A DNA stretch of 64,000 bases from Parelaphostrongylus tenuis (GCA_019055375.1 JAHQIW010000424.1:1-64000), one strand, 5' to 3'; positions 33,572 to 44,530 are shown, counted from the first letter of the stretch. The notes: generated from the sequence alone by a model not told the origin. Program-made: numbers and translations.

Positions 33572-34027
33572 TGTGGAGTGATAGTAAAATATGCCTGAGT
33601 GCTATAAAGGAAAACGGGGATTTCATTTATCCCTTCCTGAGTCACTTCACGATCTACCAGAGGTTTGGTGGTTTGGGTGATAGTTGGTATACATATTTTT
33701 GTCAAGCATTCTCCTTGCTTTCTAAAAGCAGTTTCTCGTTTCATTTTAAATAAATCCTAGATGTTTTCACTGCGGTCCGGTAGTTTGCTTGATTCTATAG
33801 GTGCACAATTGTAAGTGAAGTTCGTTTACTCTTTACTTTTTTACTTTACTCCTGACTTTTGTTACTTGGGTCTCTATGTTGAGCCAGTATGCGTTATCTT
33901 TTATAAACATGTTGAATGATGATTGGTTTGATACCGACAACGAGCAATCTCAATAGAACAACCTATAGTTTTGTCGTAAAGTGAAAAATTTCGCAAAAAA
34001 TACGAATAAAAATCACTAAGTTACTCA
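33572..34027 (+). repeat. Direct repeat A, right copy
   Basis: Direct repeat of 31233-31680, with TATA-like CTATAAAGG at 33602 and AAATAAATCC near 33750. It begins about a dozen bases past the 5' end of the RTE fragment. Confidence 0.65.
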
Positions 34028-34670
34028 AAGAAACAGAAAATTGTTTGTAATAGTAATTTTTGTTCGCTCCGCTGCTCGAAGTATTCTGTGAAAGCGACAT
34101 AAAATTTTTTTATGACGTCCTTTTGCACTGTTTCGTCGAAAGTTTGATCAAAGACACTTTGCTGGGACCTACCGTGGAAGCGTATGGATGGAATTTGAAC
34201 TTTAACGTATCTTGGACATTTATTTTTGGGCGATTAGTACAACTCCCAGTTAAACTTTCATTTCAACATTAAGAAATTCGAATAGTCATAAGAAGTTGGT
34301 AAAACACAGTACCGAGGCTTATACTTAATATCAAATGGTAGTTAGGCGTCACAAAAACACCTCAATTTGTGTCGTTCAGCTTAATCGAGTTGTTAATGAC
34401 TGAATATGGAATAAGATGGCCGATTTCAGGCATATTTGAGCAAACAAGAATTTTTCAGGAATTTTCCTCCAAGTCAATCCTTTTAATATCACGTAAAAGA
34501 ACAGCAGATCATATTAGAGGCGTGAATCAGCAAGAGGTTTCTTAAAATTGTGAAGCTTTCTTTGAGTGCGCGTTGAGTCTCTCAATAACAGCCTAGAAAA
34601 TGTTCACTGTCTGTATCACCTGTAGGAACACAGTTCCAATATTGCTGATTCAAGCGACTTTATGCAATTT
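34028..34670. other. No intact exon; diverged 5' part of the three-ShKT pseudogene
   Basis: From about 34430 the sequence aligns weakly with 53.64-53.89 kb, the region upstream of the open three-domain gene. No signal peptide exon could be identified in either copy. Confidence 0.35.
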
Positions 34671-34673
34671 CCG

Positions 34674-35609
34674 TGTGGAGCGTTACGTGCTCACTGATAA
34701 CGCCTCCCATAGTGTTCATTCTTACTGGAAGCCAATTTTAACAGAGAACTGTCAGAAAATCTGCGGTTTATGTATAGAGGGTGTCGGTCAGGCTTTGTCA
34801 TAGAAGTCGCTCTTAATCCTTCTAATCATTCTAGTCGCTAATCTTCATTTTCTGGTGGATGTGTTGACAAAGTGCAGTTCTGCAGTAGAGATCCTTCTAT
34901 ATGTCGGCACGTGGGTGAATATGCAGGCATTTGCAATGGTATGCAATGGATTGCTATCGCCTATCGAATTTACTGTTTCATCCTTTTTTTATTTACCCTC
35001 TAGGGCGATGATGTAAAAATGTCGCTTTTGTCTCTTTCTTTTTGGGAGAATTGCTGAAGAACTTGAGATTTGTGCAATACTGTAAAACAAGGTCTCCTGG
35101 AACAGGTAGCTCCTACATCAATATTGTTTTTCTCAATGAATGACATCTGCTTACTGGAAGCGTTTTTTGAGCAGCACTACAGGTCCATTTTTTCACGGCT
35201 GTCAAGTGAGATGAACACCCTCATTGATGGCGTGCTAAAGAGTACTCACATGATGGTGGGTGCAAATTTGCGCTGAAGTGCTACATTTAGTGACCTAAAG
35301 TTTTCACTTAACTTTTTGTGACACGAGAATTTTATGACTAACAGTGAATACAAAGTGACGCTGTTTATTTTGATGTAAAATTCTCCTTGCTTTAAACCAA
35401 AATTTTCAGGTCCATGTGGATCAAATCCAAGGTGATTTCCCTAGTATCAAACGTTCAGTCTGAGGAACCAGAACAGCAGGTGTCAATTAAAGACATGTAT
35501 ACTTCAGCGGCGCTCACTGGGTTCAGAATGGTTTCTGCACAAACTCTTTCTATACTGTTCACCAAATGAGACAATAATGTGGAAAACAGTGCGGTTTGTG
35601 CAAAAAAAC
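34674..35609 (+). pseudogene. Three-ShKT-domain gene, broken copy
   Basis: Five exons (about 34674-34786, 34855-34938, 35046-35105, 35410-35431, 35508-35609) correspond to the open gene at 53.9-55.5 kb. There are several independent breaks: a one-base deletion in the first exon, a TGA and a lost cysteine in the third, a Cys-to-Gly change at the start of the last, and a TAA in place of TAC before its fourth cysteine. The final stop codon is gone too. Acceptors of exons 1-3 lack AG. Short intact stretches such as SRDPSICRHV and ENCQKICGLC still show the ShKT pattern. The damage is too widespread for sequencing error. Confidence 0.75.
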
Positions 35610-35832
35610 AGTGCTCATGCCCCAGCAAGAAGACGAAGGTTGTGGCATTTCACTTCATTATCATGACAATTGGCTTCTAAACAAAGATTAATGTTTATGT
35701 ACTTGCTCTTGTTGATCATTGATGCAAAGTTTTTGAATAAGAAGAAAAACGGGTAGATTATAGAGAAAGCTTTTTATTACATAATAGGCCCAATTGCACA
35801 TTTACTCTGATATCATGTGTTTTACATAGGTA

Positions 35833-35865
35833 CTACGTACATACATACATACATACATACATATA

Positions 35866-35896
<31 letters not shown>

Positions 35897-35951
35897 CATA
35901 CATACATACATACATACATACATACATACATACATACATACATACATACAT
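35833..35951. repeat. Pure ACAT microsatellite
   Basis: Nearly perfect tandem CATA tetranucleotides for about 120 bp, followed by CATG and CAAG variants. The long Tyr-Ile-His-Thr frame over it is an artefact. Confidence 0.95.
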
Positions 35952-36059
35952 GAATGCATGCATGCAAGCAAGCATGCACACATCCTTTATTTAAGGAATT
36001 GTTCGACGAATTTCATTCAACGGTTATCTACTAAGACGAATTCGGTAATCATCACTATT

Positions 36060-36520
36060 TCTTCTGTTTTGATTCCACCCTTAGGAGCTCACAAACATAA
36101 GACTGACTACAGTACTCCACTTCCTCCGACCGTTTCGGGTTCAACTGCATCGATCATCCATGGTGGCCCTCGCAATGGCTGCTAGGTTCGACTACTATTT
36201 GTGTATGTCTCATGAGAGCCGCTGAATCATCTCCGAATTCATTCCTTCTTGAGTATTGTGGTAGCTCTAGTTGGACACTCCGTTACACCACCCACAGAGA
36301 CAGTTGACAGTTTCCGGATTGAAGTTGGCTTTTACTAGACATGAATGGTAGAGGTTTACTGAGCTTGTTAGTGATCGAACGAACGACCACGCATGCACTG
36401 TACTGCATCTCTGAGTACTACATTTTCCGATCTTATGACTAAGTTCGATAGCAAAAATTCCAACTATTCCAAAGTTCCGCGTATTTGTGAAAAAGACCGT
36501 TTCACTGCAGAGTAGCAAAG
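36060..36520 (-). pseudogene. Broken copy of the minus-strand exon pair at 55.87-56.2 kb
   Basis: Minus-strand sequence near 36180-36060 matches the last exon at 55963-55869 (GPPW, GSGV, PKGGIK) but carries two stops. Upstream, 36518-36267 is an open frame ending NCLCGWCNGVSN, parallel to VDCFCNGVSKW near 56.1 kb. It belongs to the right end of the segmental duplication. Confidence 0.4.
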
Positions 36521-36523
36521 TGA

Positions 36524-36680
36524 ATGAGATTGAGTTACATATTCGTGGCCCATTTGTTTGTCAGTTGCTGTGTTGGCTGGATGTCTGCTGGCCCTGGATT
36601 CGATACGATCCACGATCGATTGATCGAAGGGGCTGGCATGCCACACATCTGTAGTGCAATTTTTATTATTCAATTTGAGA
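36524..36680 (+). CDS. Possible signal-peptide exon
   Basis: ATG at 36524 opens MRLSYIFVAHLFVSCCVGW, a strong signal peptide shape, followed by SAGPGFDTIHDRLIEGAG. A donor-like GTAGTG lies at about 36650. No acceptor or partner exon was identified downstream and no family is recognised. It is on the opposite strand to the neighbouring pseudogene. Confidence 0.25.
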
Positions 36681-37079
36681 TTTTTTCTCCGCCTTTTAAG
36701 AAACTTCAGATTAAACGTATGACTCTGACATTTTTCATCGACAAGATTTCATCTACAGTGATAATTGAGTGCTAAACCGTTCACATAAGATAATCATGAT
36801 ACAGTGGTTTTTCGTCAGCTCTAAGTGATTGTCACAACAACTTGAGCGCTTGATGAAATTAGAATACGGCGAACGAATAGCGAGCATTTTGACTTCACCT
36901 TGCAACTCAATGAGATTCTTGATTAATGCGCACCATTATTTTATAGTTTAGTGAATTAATTTCATATCCACATTTGCAAAAAATAAGGCTCGAAACATCT
37001 TATCAGATTATCCATTTTTATTGTTATTGAGCGGCGCCTGTATTAACAGTCGAGAGTAAAAATTTAATCGATTCTACCA
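36681..37079. other. No gene recognised
   Basis: AT-rich; nothing supportable. Confidence 0.4.
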
Positions 37080-37330
37080 ACCATAAGCGCTTGACTGCGG
37101 TCATTGCAATGTCGCGGACTCCGTCACTCGACATACGGTGATTTAAATAGTTCAGCGTCGATTCGCTTATAAACAAGGAATATATCCCCTGCAGGGGATC
37201 AGCTGAACCAAAAGACATCGTGCTACTGACGAAGCTGGAAAGGCGAAACATGTGTTTAGTATTGATTAAGTGCCATAGCAGACCTCATAAAAGGCTCAAA
37301 GCATACTACTACATTCGCAAAAAACTAGGG
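37080..37330 (+). mobile_element. Class B1 hammerhead element
   Basis: The body (CAATGTCGCGGACTCC..., TTCAGCGTCGATTC, then CCCCTGCAGGGGATC) matches the inverted copy at 45.3-45.5 kb. The hammerhead lies at 37220-37262, followed by the class B tail CAGACCTCATAAAAGGCTCAA. Confidence 0.7.
37220..37262 (+). ncRNA. Type I hammerhead ribozyme, near-intact
   Basis: Stem I is GUGCUA/UAGUAU, the core CUGACGA, then an imperfect stem II (AGC UGGAAA GGC), GAAAC, a 3-bp stem III (ACA/UGU) and cleavage after UGUU. The weak stem II may reduce activity. Confidence 0.7.
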
Positions 37331-38040
37331 TTACAAGAAAATCTCATCACAAATGTAGCAACTGTATGCTAATCCGTTGAGTCCAACGTTGATTACTCAT
37401 GCGGCAAGCGGGGTGATCATGCGGTAAGTTACAATGACAATGTTAGTAGTTTTCTAATCAAACTGATATTTCGATCGTCGCTGATTGGAGATTTTTGATC
37501 AATGAAAGATTCAGTGTACTAAGAGGGACTTTAACAGAACTATTCTTAGTTTGAACAACGCGATGCTTCCTTCAAAGCCCCACAATTGAGAAAAACCTAC
37601 TTAATTACGAGAGGGTTATATTTCGAACTGTTACTGAACATATGTGAATCGTAAAGACTTATTTTGATTAGCTGACGCGAGGTTGGAAATAGTAATTGCA
37701 GATGTATTTCGGCGGAGATTTCGCCTAACCGCCTTATTCAGATTGTGGACTCACGTTGTTCCAGACTGTTTGAAATTTGGAGAATCTTTTTCAAACCGCC
37801 TAGACCAAGTCGAAAGATCAAGAGAAGAGAGAGCGCGAGGACTTGTGTGACAGTGAAGTAATCGTTCTTTCGGTTAATTGATTTCTAGTGTTTATCCAGA
37901 TTACCTCGAGAGTATTCCTTATTGATGTTTTAGAGTCCTGAGATGAAATCGTGACAGTTACAGCAAAATATTATTACTGTGCTTTTCTGCCCTATGTAAA
38001 CCTAGAGGCTTGTTTTTATAGATATTAGATTTCCTATGTA
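37331..38040. other. No gene recognised
   Basis: Short frames only; no repeat family identified. Confidence 0.4.
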
Positions 38041-38284
38041 GATGTTCTTTTATGTGGATGAAAAGTCTACCCGTTTTGCCCATATATTATTCCCCACATG
38101 TCTCACATGTTATTGGATATGCTGCGTCCAATCTCATACAATCCCCTTCCCTTCCGTTAGGGCAAATTATACAGTCTTCTGTGTTGCACAATTGATCGTA
38201 AAGCCTATTGCGGATCAGCTGATGGCGCAGGAAGGAACTTCCATAACTACCACAGAATTTTCGAGCCCGCATCTTTTTAAGCAC
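38041..38284 (-). mobile_element. Penelope-like element fragment: Cys-rich linker and GIY-YIG start
   Basis: The minus-strand frame carries the conserved CIICPNGREGDCM and YPITCETCG motifs. After a stop it continues YMGKTGRLF..IKEHL at 38086-38041. This is the zinc-binding linker and first half of the GIY-YIG endonuclease that ends Penelope-like reverse transcriptases. The reverse transcriptase itself is not present. Confidence 0.6.
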
Positions 38285-38420
38285 CTCTTAACCGCGCTAC
38301 TAATATCGTTTGGTATAAATGGCAATTCAAAAGAGATTTACTTAAGGTGTGGAGCACTGCGCTTGGTTCTGTTTACACGAGTGTTGATGTTTTATAGCCG
38401 TTGGAAATGTCTATTTCTCG

Positions 38421-38700
38421 TAGCGGCGTAAATTATATAGGCGAAACGGGTAGACCACTCTTCATTCGCACAAAAGAACGTCTAAATAGCTAATCTAATA
38501 TCGATAAAAGCAAGCCTCTAAGTTTACATAGGACAGAAGAGCGCAGCATAATGATTTTAATGTGACTGTCACAATCCTAGAGCAGGAATCAAAAACACCA
38601 AAGTGCAAAACTCTTGAGGCATTCAAGATAAATGCTAGGAATTCAAAATCAGCAGAAAGGACGGACCACTAATACACGAGACTTCGTACTTTGATAAGGA
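38421..38700 (+). mobile_element. Penelope-like element fragment: GIY-YIG endonuclease
   Basis: The plus strand reads NYIGETGRPLFIRTKERL from about 38431. After stops and shifts, the later part (FNVTVTILEQESK, KTLEAFKINARNSK) follows to about 38690, matching the second half of the same domain. It faces the fragment at 38041-38284, so the two are inverted to each other. It runs directly into the 3' end of a class B2 hammerhead element on the opposite strand. Confidence 0.6.
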
Positions 38701-38985
38701 TATGACATGTTTTGAGCCGATAGGTCTAGTGCTATATAGGCGCCTATTTCGTCCTACTGGGACTCATCAGTAGCACCCTCCCTCGGTTCCGTCGATCCCT
38801 CGAGGTTGAACAATCCCCTAAAGGAATCGACGCCGAGTGAAAACTAAGCACCCCAAGTCGGATGATGGTATTACCTGACTTTGTGGTGACCGGCAGTCGA
38901 GCTTGCGGCTCTTAAAATGAACCATAAATCTGCTGACGACCGCTTTTGAGCGGGTCTGTAAAAAAGCGGTCGTCAGCAGACTTTG
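38660..38985 (-). mobile_element. Class B2 hammerhead element with terminal palindrome
   Basis: Sense on minus. The body starts near 38925 (GAGCCGCAAGCTCGACTGCC) and runs through CTCGGCGTCGATTCCTTTAG to the hammerhead at 38776-38730. It ends with GGCTCAAAACATGTCATATCC. Just outside its 5' end is a perfect 19-bp inverted repeat (arms 38929-38947 and 38962-38980, 14-nt loop). The same body occurs at 39.43-39.72 and 58.65-58.9 kb. Confidence 0.7.
38730..38776 (-). ncRNA. Type I hammerhead ribozyme, intact, 6-bp stem III
   Basis: Stem I is GUGCUA/UAGCAC with a distal CCGA/UCGG helix. The core CUGAUGAG, stem II UCC/GGA with a 5-nt loop, and CGAAA are intact. Stem III is the palindrome AUAGGC/GCCUAU with no loop, and cleavage falls after AUA at 38736/38735. 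A loop-free palindromic stem III is expected to work as a dimer. Confidence 0.8.
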
Positions 38986-39000
38986 TACTCTTTTTCCGTT

Positions 39001-39429
39001 TGATCTTCTGAGTGACTTAAGCGGTATAGAAAGGATTCTGTGAATTATTCAAATGCTCCAAAACAACGTACATCCACGCTCTAAAAAAGGTGGGTAGTTG
39101 AAGCGTCAGCCGAGCCACTACTGCTATCGCTACAACCAACCTCGTCAGAAATCAACATAAGTCTTTACGATTTAGATAGATCGATTGTTGATTCCGAGGT
39201 TCATCGAAGGTCAAAGTCCCTCATTGTTGCTGAACAATATTATGTAAACGTATTCATATTTATTCGTATTTCAATGATATTTATCTTTCTTTTGTTATGT
39301 AAACAATATCTCGCATTTATAGACTGCAACAGATGAATAAATAGTCAAGTAACCAACCCATTATTATTTTGTATCTAAAACCGAATATCAAGACACCATA
39401 TCTCTCCATCCGATTGCTTTTCTTTAGAC
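39001..39429. other. No gene recognised
   Basis: AT-rich; nothing supportable. Confidence 0.4.
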
Positions 39430-39715
39430 CTCGCCCAAAAACAATAATAGTCTGATAATGACATAACATGTTTCTGAACCGATTATGAGGTCTAAGTGCA
39501 AGACAGGCGCGTGTTTCGTCCTCCAGGACATTTCAGTAGCACAATCACTCAGTTCTGAGCGAGGTCTATAAAAATGCATTTGAATGGAGAAGTATAATTC
39601 ATTTTAGAAGCCGCAAGCTCGACAGCCGGTTACTGCAGTGTTAAGGGTTTCCATAATCTGACTTGAAAATGGAGGTTCGAGAGCAGGGCACACTGTTATT
39701 TTAGTAAAACTTCTT
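39430..39715 (-). mobile_element. Class B2 hammerhead element, second copy
   Basis: Minus sense: body near 39715-39600 (AGCCGGTTACTGCAG complement, CCGCAAGCTCGACAG on plus), decayed hammerhead at 39542-39496, tail AGACCTCATAATCGGTTCAGAAACATG. It is in the same orientation as the copy 0.8 kb to the left. Confidence 0.6.
39496..39542 (-). ncRNA. Decayed hammerhead ribozyme
   Basis: Core CUGAAAUG (for CUGAUGAG) with stem II GUCC/GGAC, CGAAAC kept, and GUC at the cleavage position. Stem I is GUGCUA/UUGCAC with one mismatch. Probably inactive. Confidence 0.6.
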
Positions 39716-41024
39716 CCCGTGTGCTACGATCAATGTTTGAAAACACGGAGAAATTTTGCACCGTTTGGAATTCGAGGAGAATTTCTCCATTGCTTCACCA
39801 TGTGCTCCCGTTGCAAGGACATTCCCGTATAAGCTAGAAAGTAGTTCTGTTTCTCTTATTCATATTTCATGCAATACTTTGCGACATCACGTACAATGAA
39901 CATACCACCGATCTGACCCGGGTGAAAAAAGGCATTGATTATGCACAACACAATAAACTTCAAAAGATCAAGTGTGTCCTTGGTGGAGTAAGAATTTATT
40001 ATTACGACACGTAATAAGCACTTCATATCGGCAGAGTTTCAGCTGCCTTGCACTAAAAAGACGGAAGCAGTTCGCCAGTTTCACTAAGTACCTTGCGAAT
40101 GTTCGGTTTAGGGTAGACGGTTACCAGAAGCTGCTGCCAATTTGGAAGAAAGATCGAAGTGAGATGGTAAACGTTACGTCTAGCCATAAATCGCTCATCT
40201 ATGTATTGGCCCGGCTGGACAAGCACGTCTACTTTTGGTCTTTATGAAAAATATCCTGACCAGTGGGGAAAGTAATTCTGAGATTAAATTGTGATGGGCC
40301 TTGTGCAATCATTTATATTAATGGACAGACTATTCAGGTCTACATGAAGTCTGTCTAATGCCGAAGATTATCGACAAAGCAAACATTAAATATTATCTGC
40401 AATGTCTCGTCAGATACACCTTTAAACAGAGCGTTTGGAGAAAGACGTGTTGCCGGAAGAGACCATTTGAGATACCTGCAGAACGAGTTTATATTTCGAA
40501 GGTTACAAAGTTAATCATGCCTTATGTTTCTTGTTGCCTAGTCAAAAAAAGAAAGAAACAAACAGGGTCATAAGATAGGTTTATTTCAATAAATTGGATA
40601 GGGTGTGCAACGTCAAGCGCCGATGACTACTGCGAAAAAATCGACCCTCTCAGCTCTTGCTCTGTTTTACTTCGTTTTTCTTTCTAGTTAAAGACACGTT
40701 GTGGAATAGTATGACATCGAACTTGAACTATTGCACACTGCTACATTCATGGAGTGTTTCAGCAACAATAAATATGAACGCAGTTACTACCGTACTGATG
40801 AATTTACTTTGTTGTTACATCACTATCACAAAGAAATTTAAAGTTTAGTCAATTCGTCAATAAAGAAATCTCGAGAAATGCAGGACACGTAAAAAGTTCT
40901 GACAACTTTTTCTGATATTGCAATAGCAAAAAAAGTACCGTCGCATGAACAAGTGAATTCATTCAAGTGAAAGGATAATTACGTTTGCTAGATCAGCAAT
41001 TATAACAGCAAAGAAAAACTCTCA
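39716..41024. other. No supportable gene
   Basis: Plus-strand frames at 39972-40247 and 40358-40573 are Lys/Arg-rich and match no family I know. No splice structure could be argued. Confidence 0.35.
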
Positions 41025-41990
41025 TGAAAAATTCTCAAAATTGCCTTTTTTGGCTCTCTTACATTTACGAAGTCACCCACGAAAATTACCAACGATGCTC
41101 AGACATTTCCCACTAATTTCGTCCCAGGAGCGCGTCAAAGTATTTCAAGCCCGCCTACGACAGTGTAGCGAGTAGACAAGACTTCTTCTTCCAATGTGGG
41201 TCACGGAGTGATATGAGGTTGAAATTCGGCGACTTCGAAGGTCATAGGTCTTTGCCCCGAAAGCCTGGAAACACCTCCTGACGATGGCAGTCTCTGAGTG
41301 GACCGAATGCTCAGAAGTCCACTTTCGCTGAAGCGTTAATCCGTCGGCATCAAAAGGTTAAGTAATTCAAGGCTCCAGTACGCCTTTAAAACTTACTGCT
41401 GATAGCTGGCGGCATTTATTCCAATGTGCTCGTTGATGAAGACCAACGGCGCCTTTCCGGTGACGCAAATGTCGACCTAGTCCATCACAGAAGCCGAAAA
41501 ATGACTACGGCCTATGGTTTTGCTACTGTGAACTTTTGCTGACCTTTCTTGAATTGTTGACGTCGATTCTGGCTAATGTGGTATGGTCAACCGTGAACAT
41601 TTTCTCATTCGTGAAAAGCACCTTTGACAAGCGAGCAGCAGCAATCAAATGGATCATTCGGAGAGAATCTGAAAGGAGTTCTTTCCTTCATCTTTTCTTC
41701 GAGAAATTGAGCCAAAGAGGTCGTGTAGTTGAGCGGCTTCAGGTCATTTTTGACAATGTTCGTACACTCCACCGTTGACCGCGAAGCTTCCTGAGCCATT
41801 CTGTGCACCGAGCGCTCCGGATTTCGTTGAACATGGCGACTAAATCTTTTGGATGTTTCCCGAACTAGACAACGTGGTTGGACAACTTTTTGAGGATGGC
41901 CCTCAATCTCTTCAGTCTCTTTGAATTACTCTACGGCTCTGTAGGCACTTACTGGTTTGAAATCACTCGATTTTAGCACCATCGGTCATT
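41025..41990 (-). mobile_element. Tc1/mariner-superfamily transposase relic
   Basis: On the minus strand the family order is preserved. There is an N-terminal helix-turn-helix region with QRNPERSVHRMAQEA and TNIVKNDLKPLNYTT (41870-41720), then VTGKAPLVFINEHIGINAAS (about 41470-41410). A decayed WPSKSPNFNLISL-like segment follows where the third acidic residue should be, then WDEISGKCLSIVGNF and the C-terminal KCKRAKKGNFE near 41040. Multiple frameshifts and stops are present and the DEK catalytic block is lost. Confidence 0.65.
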
Positions 41991-43054
41991 ATTCCCGTCT
42001 TTTGCAACTCACCTACTAAGATACGTTAATTTTTACTATCATAACTCAAATAGACAATCAAATTAAAATAGGATTCAAACCAAAATTGAGCAGATTCAGT
42101 GAAATTACCAACATTAATAGAAAACTGTTATATCACTGCTAGAATTAACAGAACGCAAAGTTATCAGAACTTTTTGCTCACCTTGTGGAAGGTTTTATAT
42201 CCCGTCTCATTACAACCTTTTGATAACAACGACATGTAAGCCCTCTCTGAGTCATCACATACATGTTTCGATTGGTACAAAGATTTTTCAATGACACCGA
42301 AAGTCAGATCCAAGGCCGTACCTAGTAGTATTTTAGGACTCCTAAAGATGAAGTAACTATGTGAAATAACATGATCTTTTGCTGCCTCGTCAGCGAACAA
42401 ATTGAACAGACGACTTTAGTAGTTATTATAAAATGGCTAAAGTGATATGCCATACTGAAGACCGCGGGTTTGAAAGAAATTAAGTAAGAAATTGTAACAG
42501 TCAAAGAAAATTCAGATACGCTTTTAAGACCAAAAAAACTTGAACAATGTCCACCGCATTGATCCTATTTCGCTCGCGGTTCAAACTCTTGCATCTTGCA
42601 ACTACCTGAAGTGCGATATTTATCAAAAAACATTTATGCTTCAATCGTGCCAAAAAGTGATTGAACTCCAAAACATTTAGTAAGAAGGAGGCACAATGGT
42701 GCTTATCATCTGAACAATGATGGACCTCGCGCAAGCTACCTATTGCTGGAAAGGTTGATGGCTGGCAGGTCATCTTTGTTGATGCACACCTTTTTCAAAA
42801 ACATCATCATATCAACGTTGTTCACCCACCCAATAAGCGCAAAGATGATCAAAACACGTCTAGACCGCAGGCAGTTTTGTACTTTATTCCACCCCTATGA
42901 AGTGGCAGTGGTTATCTTCTTTCCAAAGATATTTGCAAGCTATTCGGCTCATCAACCATTCTAGGACCACGAGCTTTTCGCTCTAAACGTTCTCCTCAAT
43001 TTTGTTTTCTGTAATTGAGCCCTATCTATTCTGAGTTCCCTCAATTATATAATC
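41991..43054. other. Unassigned minus-strand frames
   Basis: Frames at 42400-42164 and 42773-42501 (minus) look more protein-like than average. The second shares a segment with the frame at 25.1 kb (EFNHFLARLKHKC). No domain is recognised and no exon chain can be proven. Confidence 0.25.
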
Positions 43055-43100
43055 TTCTAACATGTATTGGGCCTTTTATGAGATCTGTTACAACACTTAT

Positions 43101-43145
43101 ACGTGCGAGACATGTGTTCCGGCGGTATAAGTCTGCCCGTTGGGT
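43101..43145 (-). ncRNA. Strongly decayed hammerhead ribozyme
   Basis: Only the 3' half (GGAACACAUGUCUCGCAC) is recognisable; the CUGANGA strand reads GCAGACU. Called by position in the inverted element. Confidence 0.35.
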
Positions 43146-43243
43146 GATTTTATCACATAGAGGCAGGTGTAAATATTTCGGCACCGGTTCTTCTAGATAG
43201 AAGACACACTCTGCGCAAAGAGCTGGCTAACCGAAAGGCGCCG

Positions 43244-43284
43244 TGCAACTGACGAGGTTGTGATGCCGAAACACTTGTCTTGCA
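43244..43284 (+). ncRNA. Type I hammerhead ribozyme, intact core
   Basis: CUGACGAG, stem II GGU/GCC with a UGUGAU loop, CGAAAC, 3-bp stem III (ACA CU UGU) and cleavage after GUC between 43279 and 43280. Stem I is UGCAA/UUGCA. Confidence 0.8.
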
Positions 43285-43335
43285 GTGTGTAGTTGCTTAT
43301 GAAAGGCTCAAAATATGCTATCAGTGGAGGTGTTG

Positions 43336-44530
43336 ACTAATTGGATTCTAAGCAACCTGATTTTTCAGGCCTTGAAGAGCAAGACTGCCGAATCGTCAGC
43401 TGTTTGAGTAAATATCATCATATAACCTCGCTTCTGGATAAGAAGAAAATAAGGAATTGTTGAAGCATGCAGAGTTTGATAGATAATCGATTTTGGGAAT
43501 AATTATATATTTCAAAAACTATGATTTCTTTGCCTTTAGCTTATTACTACTTGAGAACTAATATTCTCTGCTATTCAAAAATACATCGTGATTGGGGAAA
43601 AAAACTTATTGCTTCACCTGTAGTGCTTATTGTTGTTTGTTTACACAATATCATAGCTCTATTGGATTGATTAGTTCAATGTTAGACTTTGTAAATATAG
43701 CTAGACTTATGATGAGGGCGAACGTTCGCAGAAATTTTTCAACGTAAATAATCAGCTCTTTCATGTTGAGTAAGACTCAGGTAAATTATGTGCACTGTAT
43801 AGTTTCAAAAAAATCTACAGATAGCTATAAATTCTTAGTGGCTGCTTGGAAATTAATGTAAAATGAAGACTCGACCTTCTAAAGGGCCCCACCAATTTGG
43901 AAGGGCTACAACATCAAAAAAGCAACTTAGCAGTAATTTAAGGCAGAAAACTAGTGTGATCGCAAACCTGGAAACACCATGGAGCTTGTTTCTTCGCGTT
44001 TAGTTGATATATCAGCTCTCAAATATTTCCTGCTACACGCCACTTAGAAGAAATAAAAGGTGATCGGCACAGTTACTTGTGTAAACGAAGTTGACGTTCG
44101 AACGTTTGCCTGGCTGAAGATGGCGATGGAAAAACAGTAGCATAATGCTTACTTCTGTTTACGTTGAGTATTAGAAGCATAAGGATCGAAACGGCAGACA
44201 TGAAGACTCATTAGCCATGTTCCTAGTTTATTTCCATGCAAACCGATCTTCAATCCTTCCAAATTGATTGTTTAGTGACAGAATTGTCGGTGCGAGCAAT
44301 ATTTTAGGCTTCCTACCAGGTCATTGTATGACAAAGTAACATTCAATTACTTCTATGATGTTACGAACTCGATCGAGGGTGCATTGCTTGAGAATTTATC
44401 AACGCGGAGTGTTTTATTGTCTCTGTCTTTCAATGAATCCCATTGCCACATTTGTAAAGGACTTTAGAGCAGTCAAAAGCTAAGATAAATCCTGTTCATG
44501 TCATAAATATTGGCATGAAAGTTTGCCAGC
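43336..44530. repeat. Duplicated upstream region (pairs with 25.9-27.0 kb)
   Basis: From about 43500 it shares collinear stretches with 26.0-26.25 kb and again just before the promoter block. No gene was seen. Confidence 0.5.

Larger units (their letters stand above)
43055..43335. mobile_element. Class B hammerhead foldback element
   Basis: Head-to-head inverted dimer. The left arm is sense on minus (GGGCCTTTTATGAGATCTGTT on plus at 43065), with a strongly decayed hammerhead at 43101-43145. The right arm is sense on plus, with an intact hammerhead at 43244-43284 and a CTTATGAAAGGCTCAAAATATG tail. The 3' tails form the outer inverted repeats. Confidence 0.65.

Noticed and set aside
33193..33753. 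180- and 183-codon overlapping frames on opposite strands
   Set aside because: The region is the 5' part of an RTE LINE shared with 51.4-51.9 kb, and the frames extend into repeat A. Not a host gene.
41230..41290. Hammerhead-like CCCCGAAAGCC and CTGACGATGG near 41.25 kb
   Set aside because: The core strands are not in the right order or spacing; the DNA belongs to the Tc1-like transposase relic.
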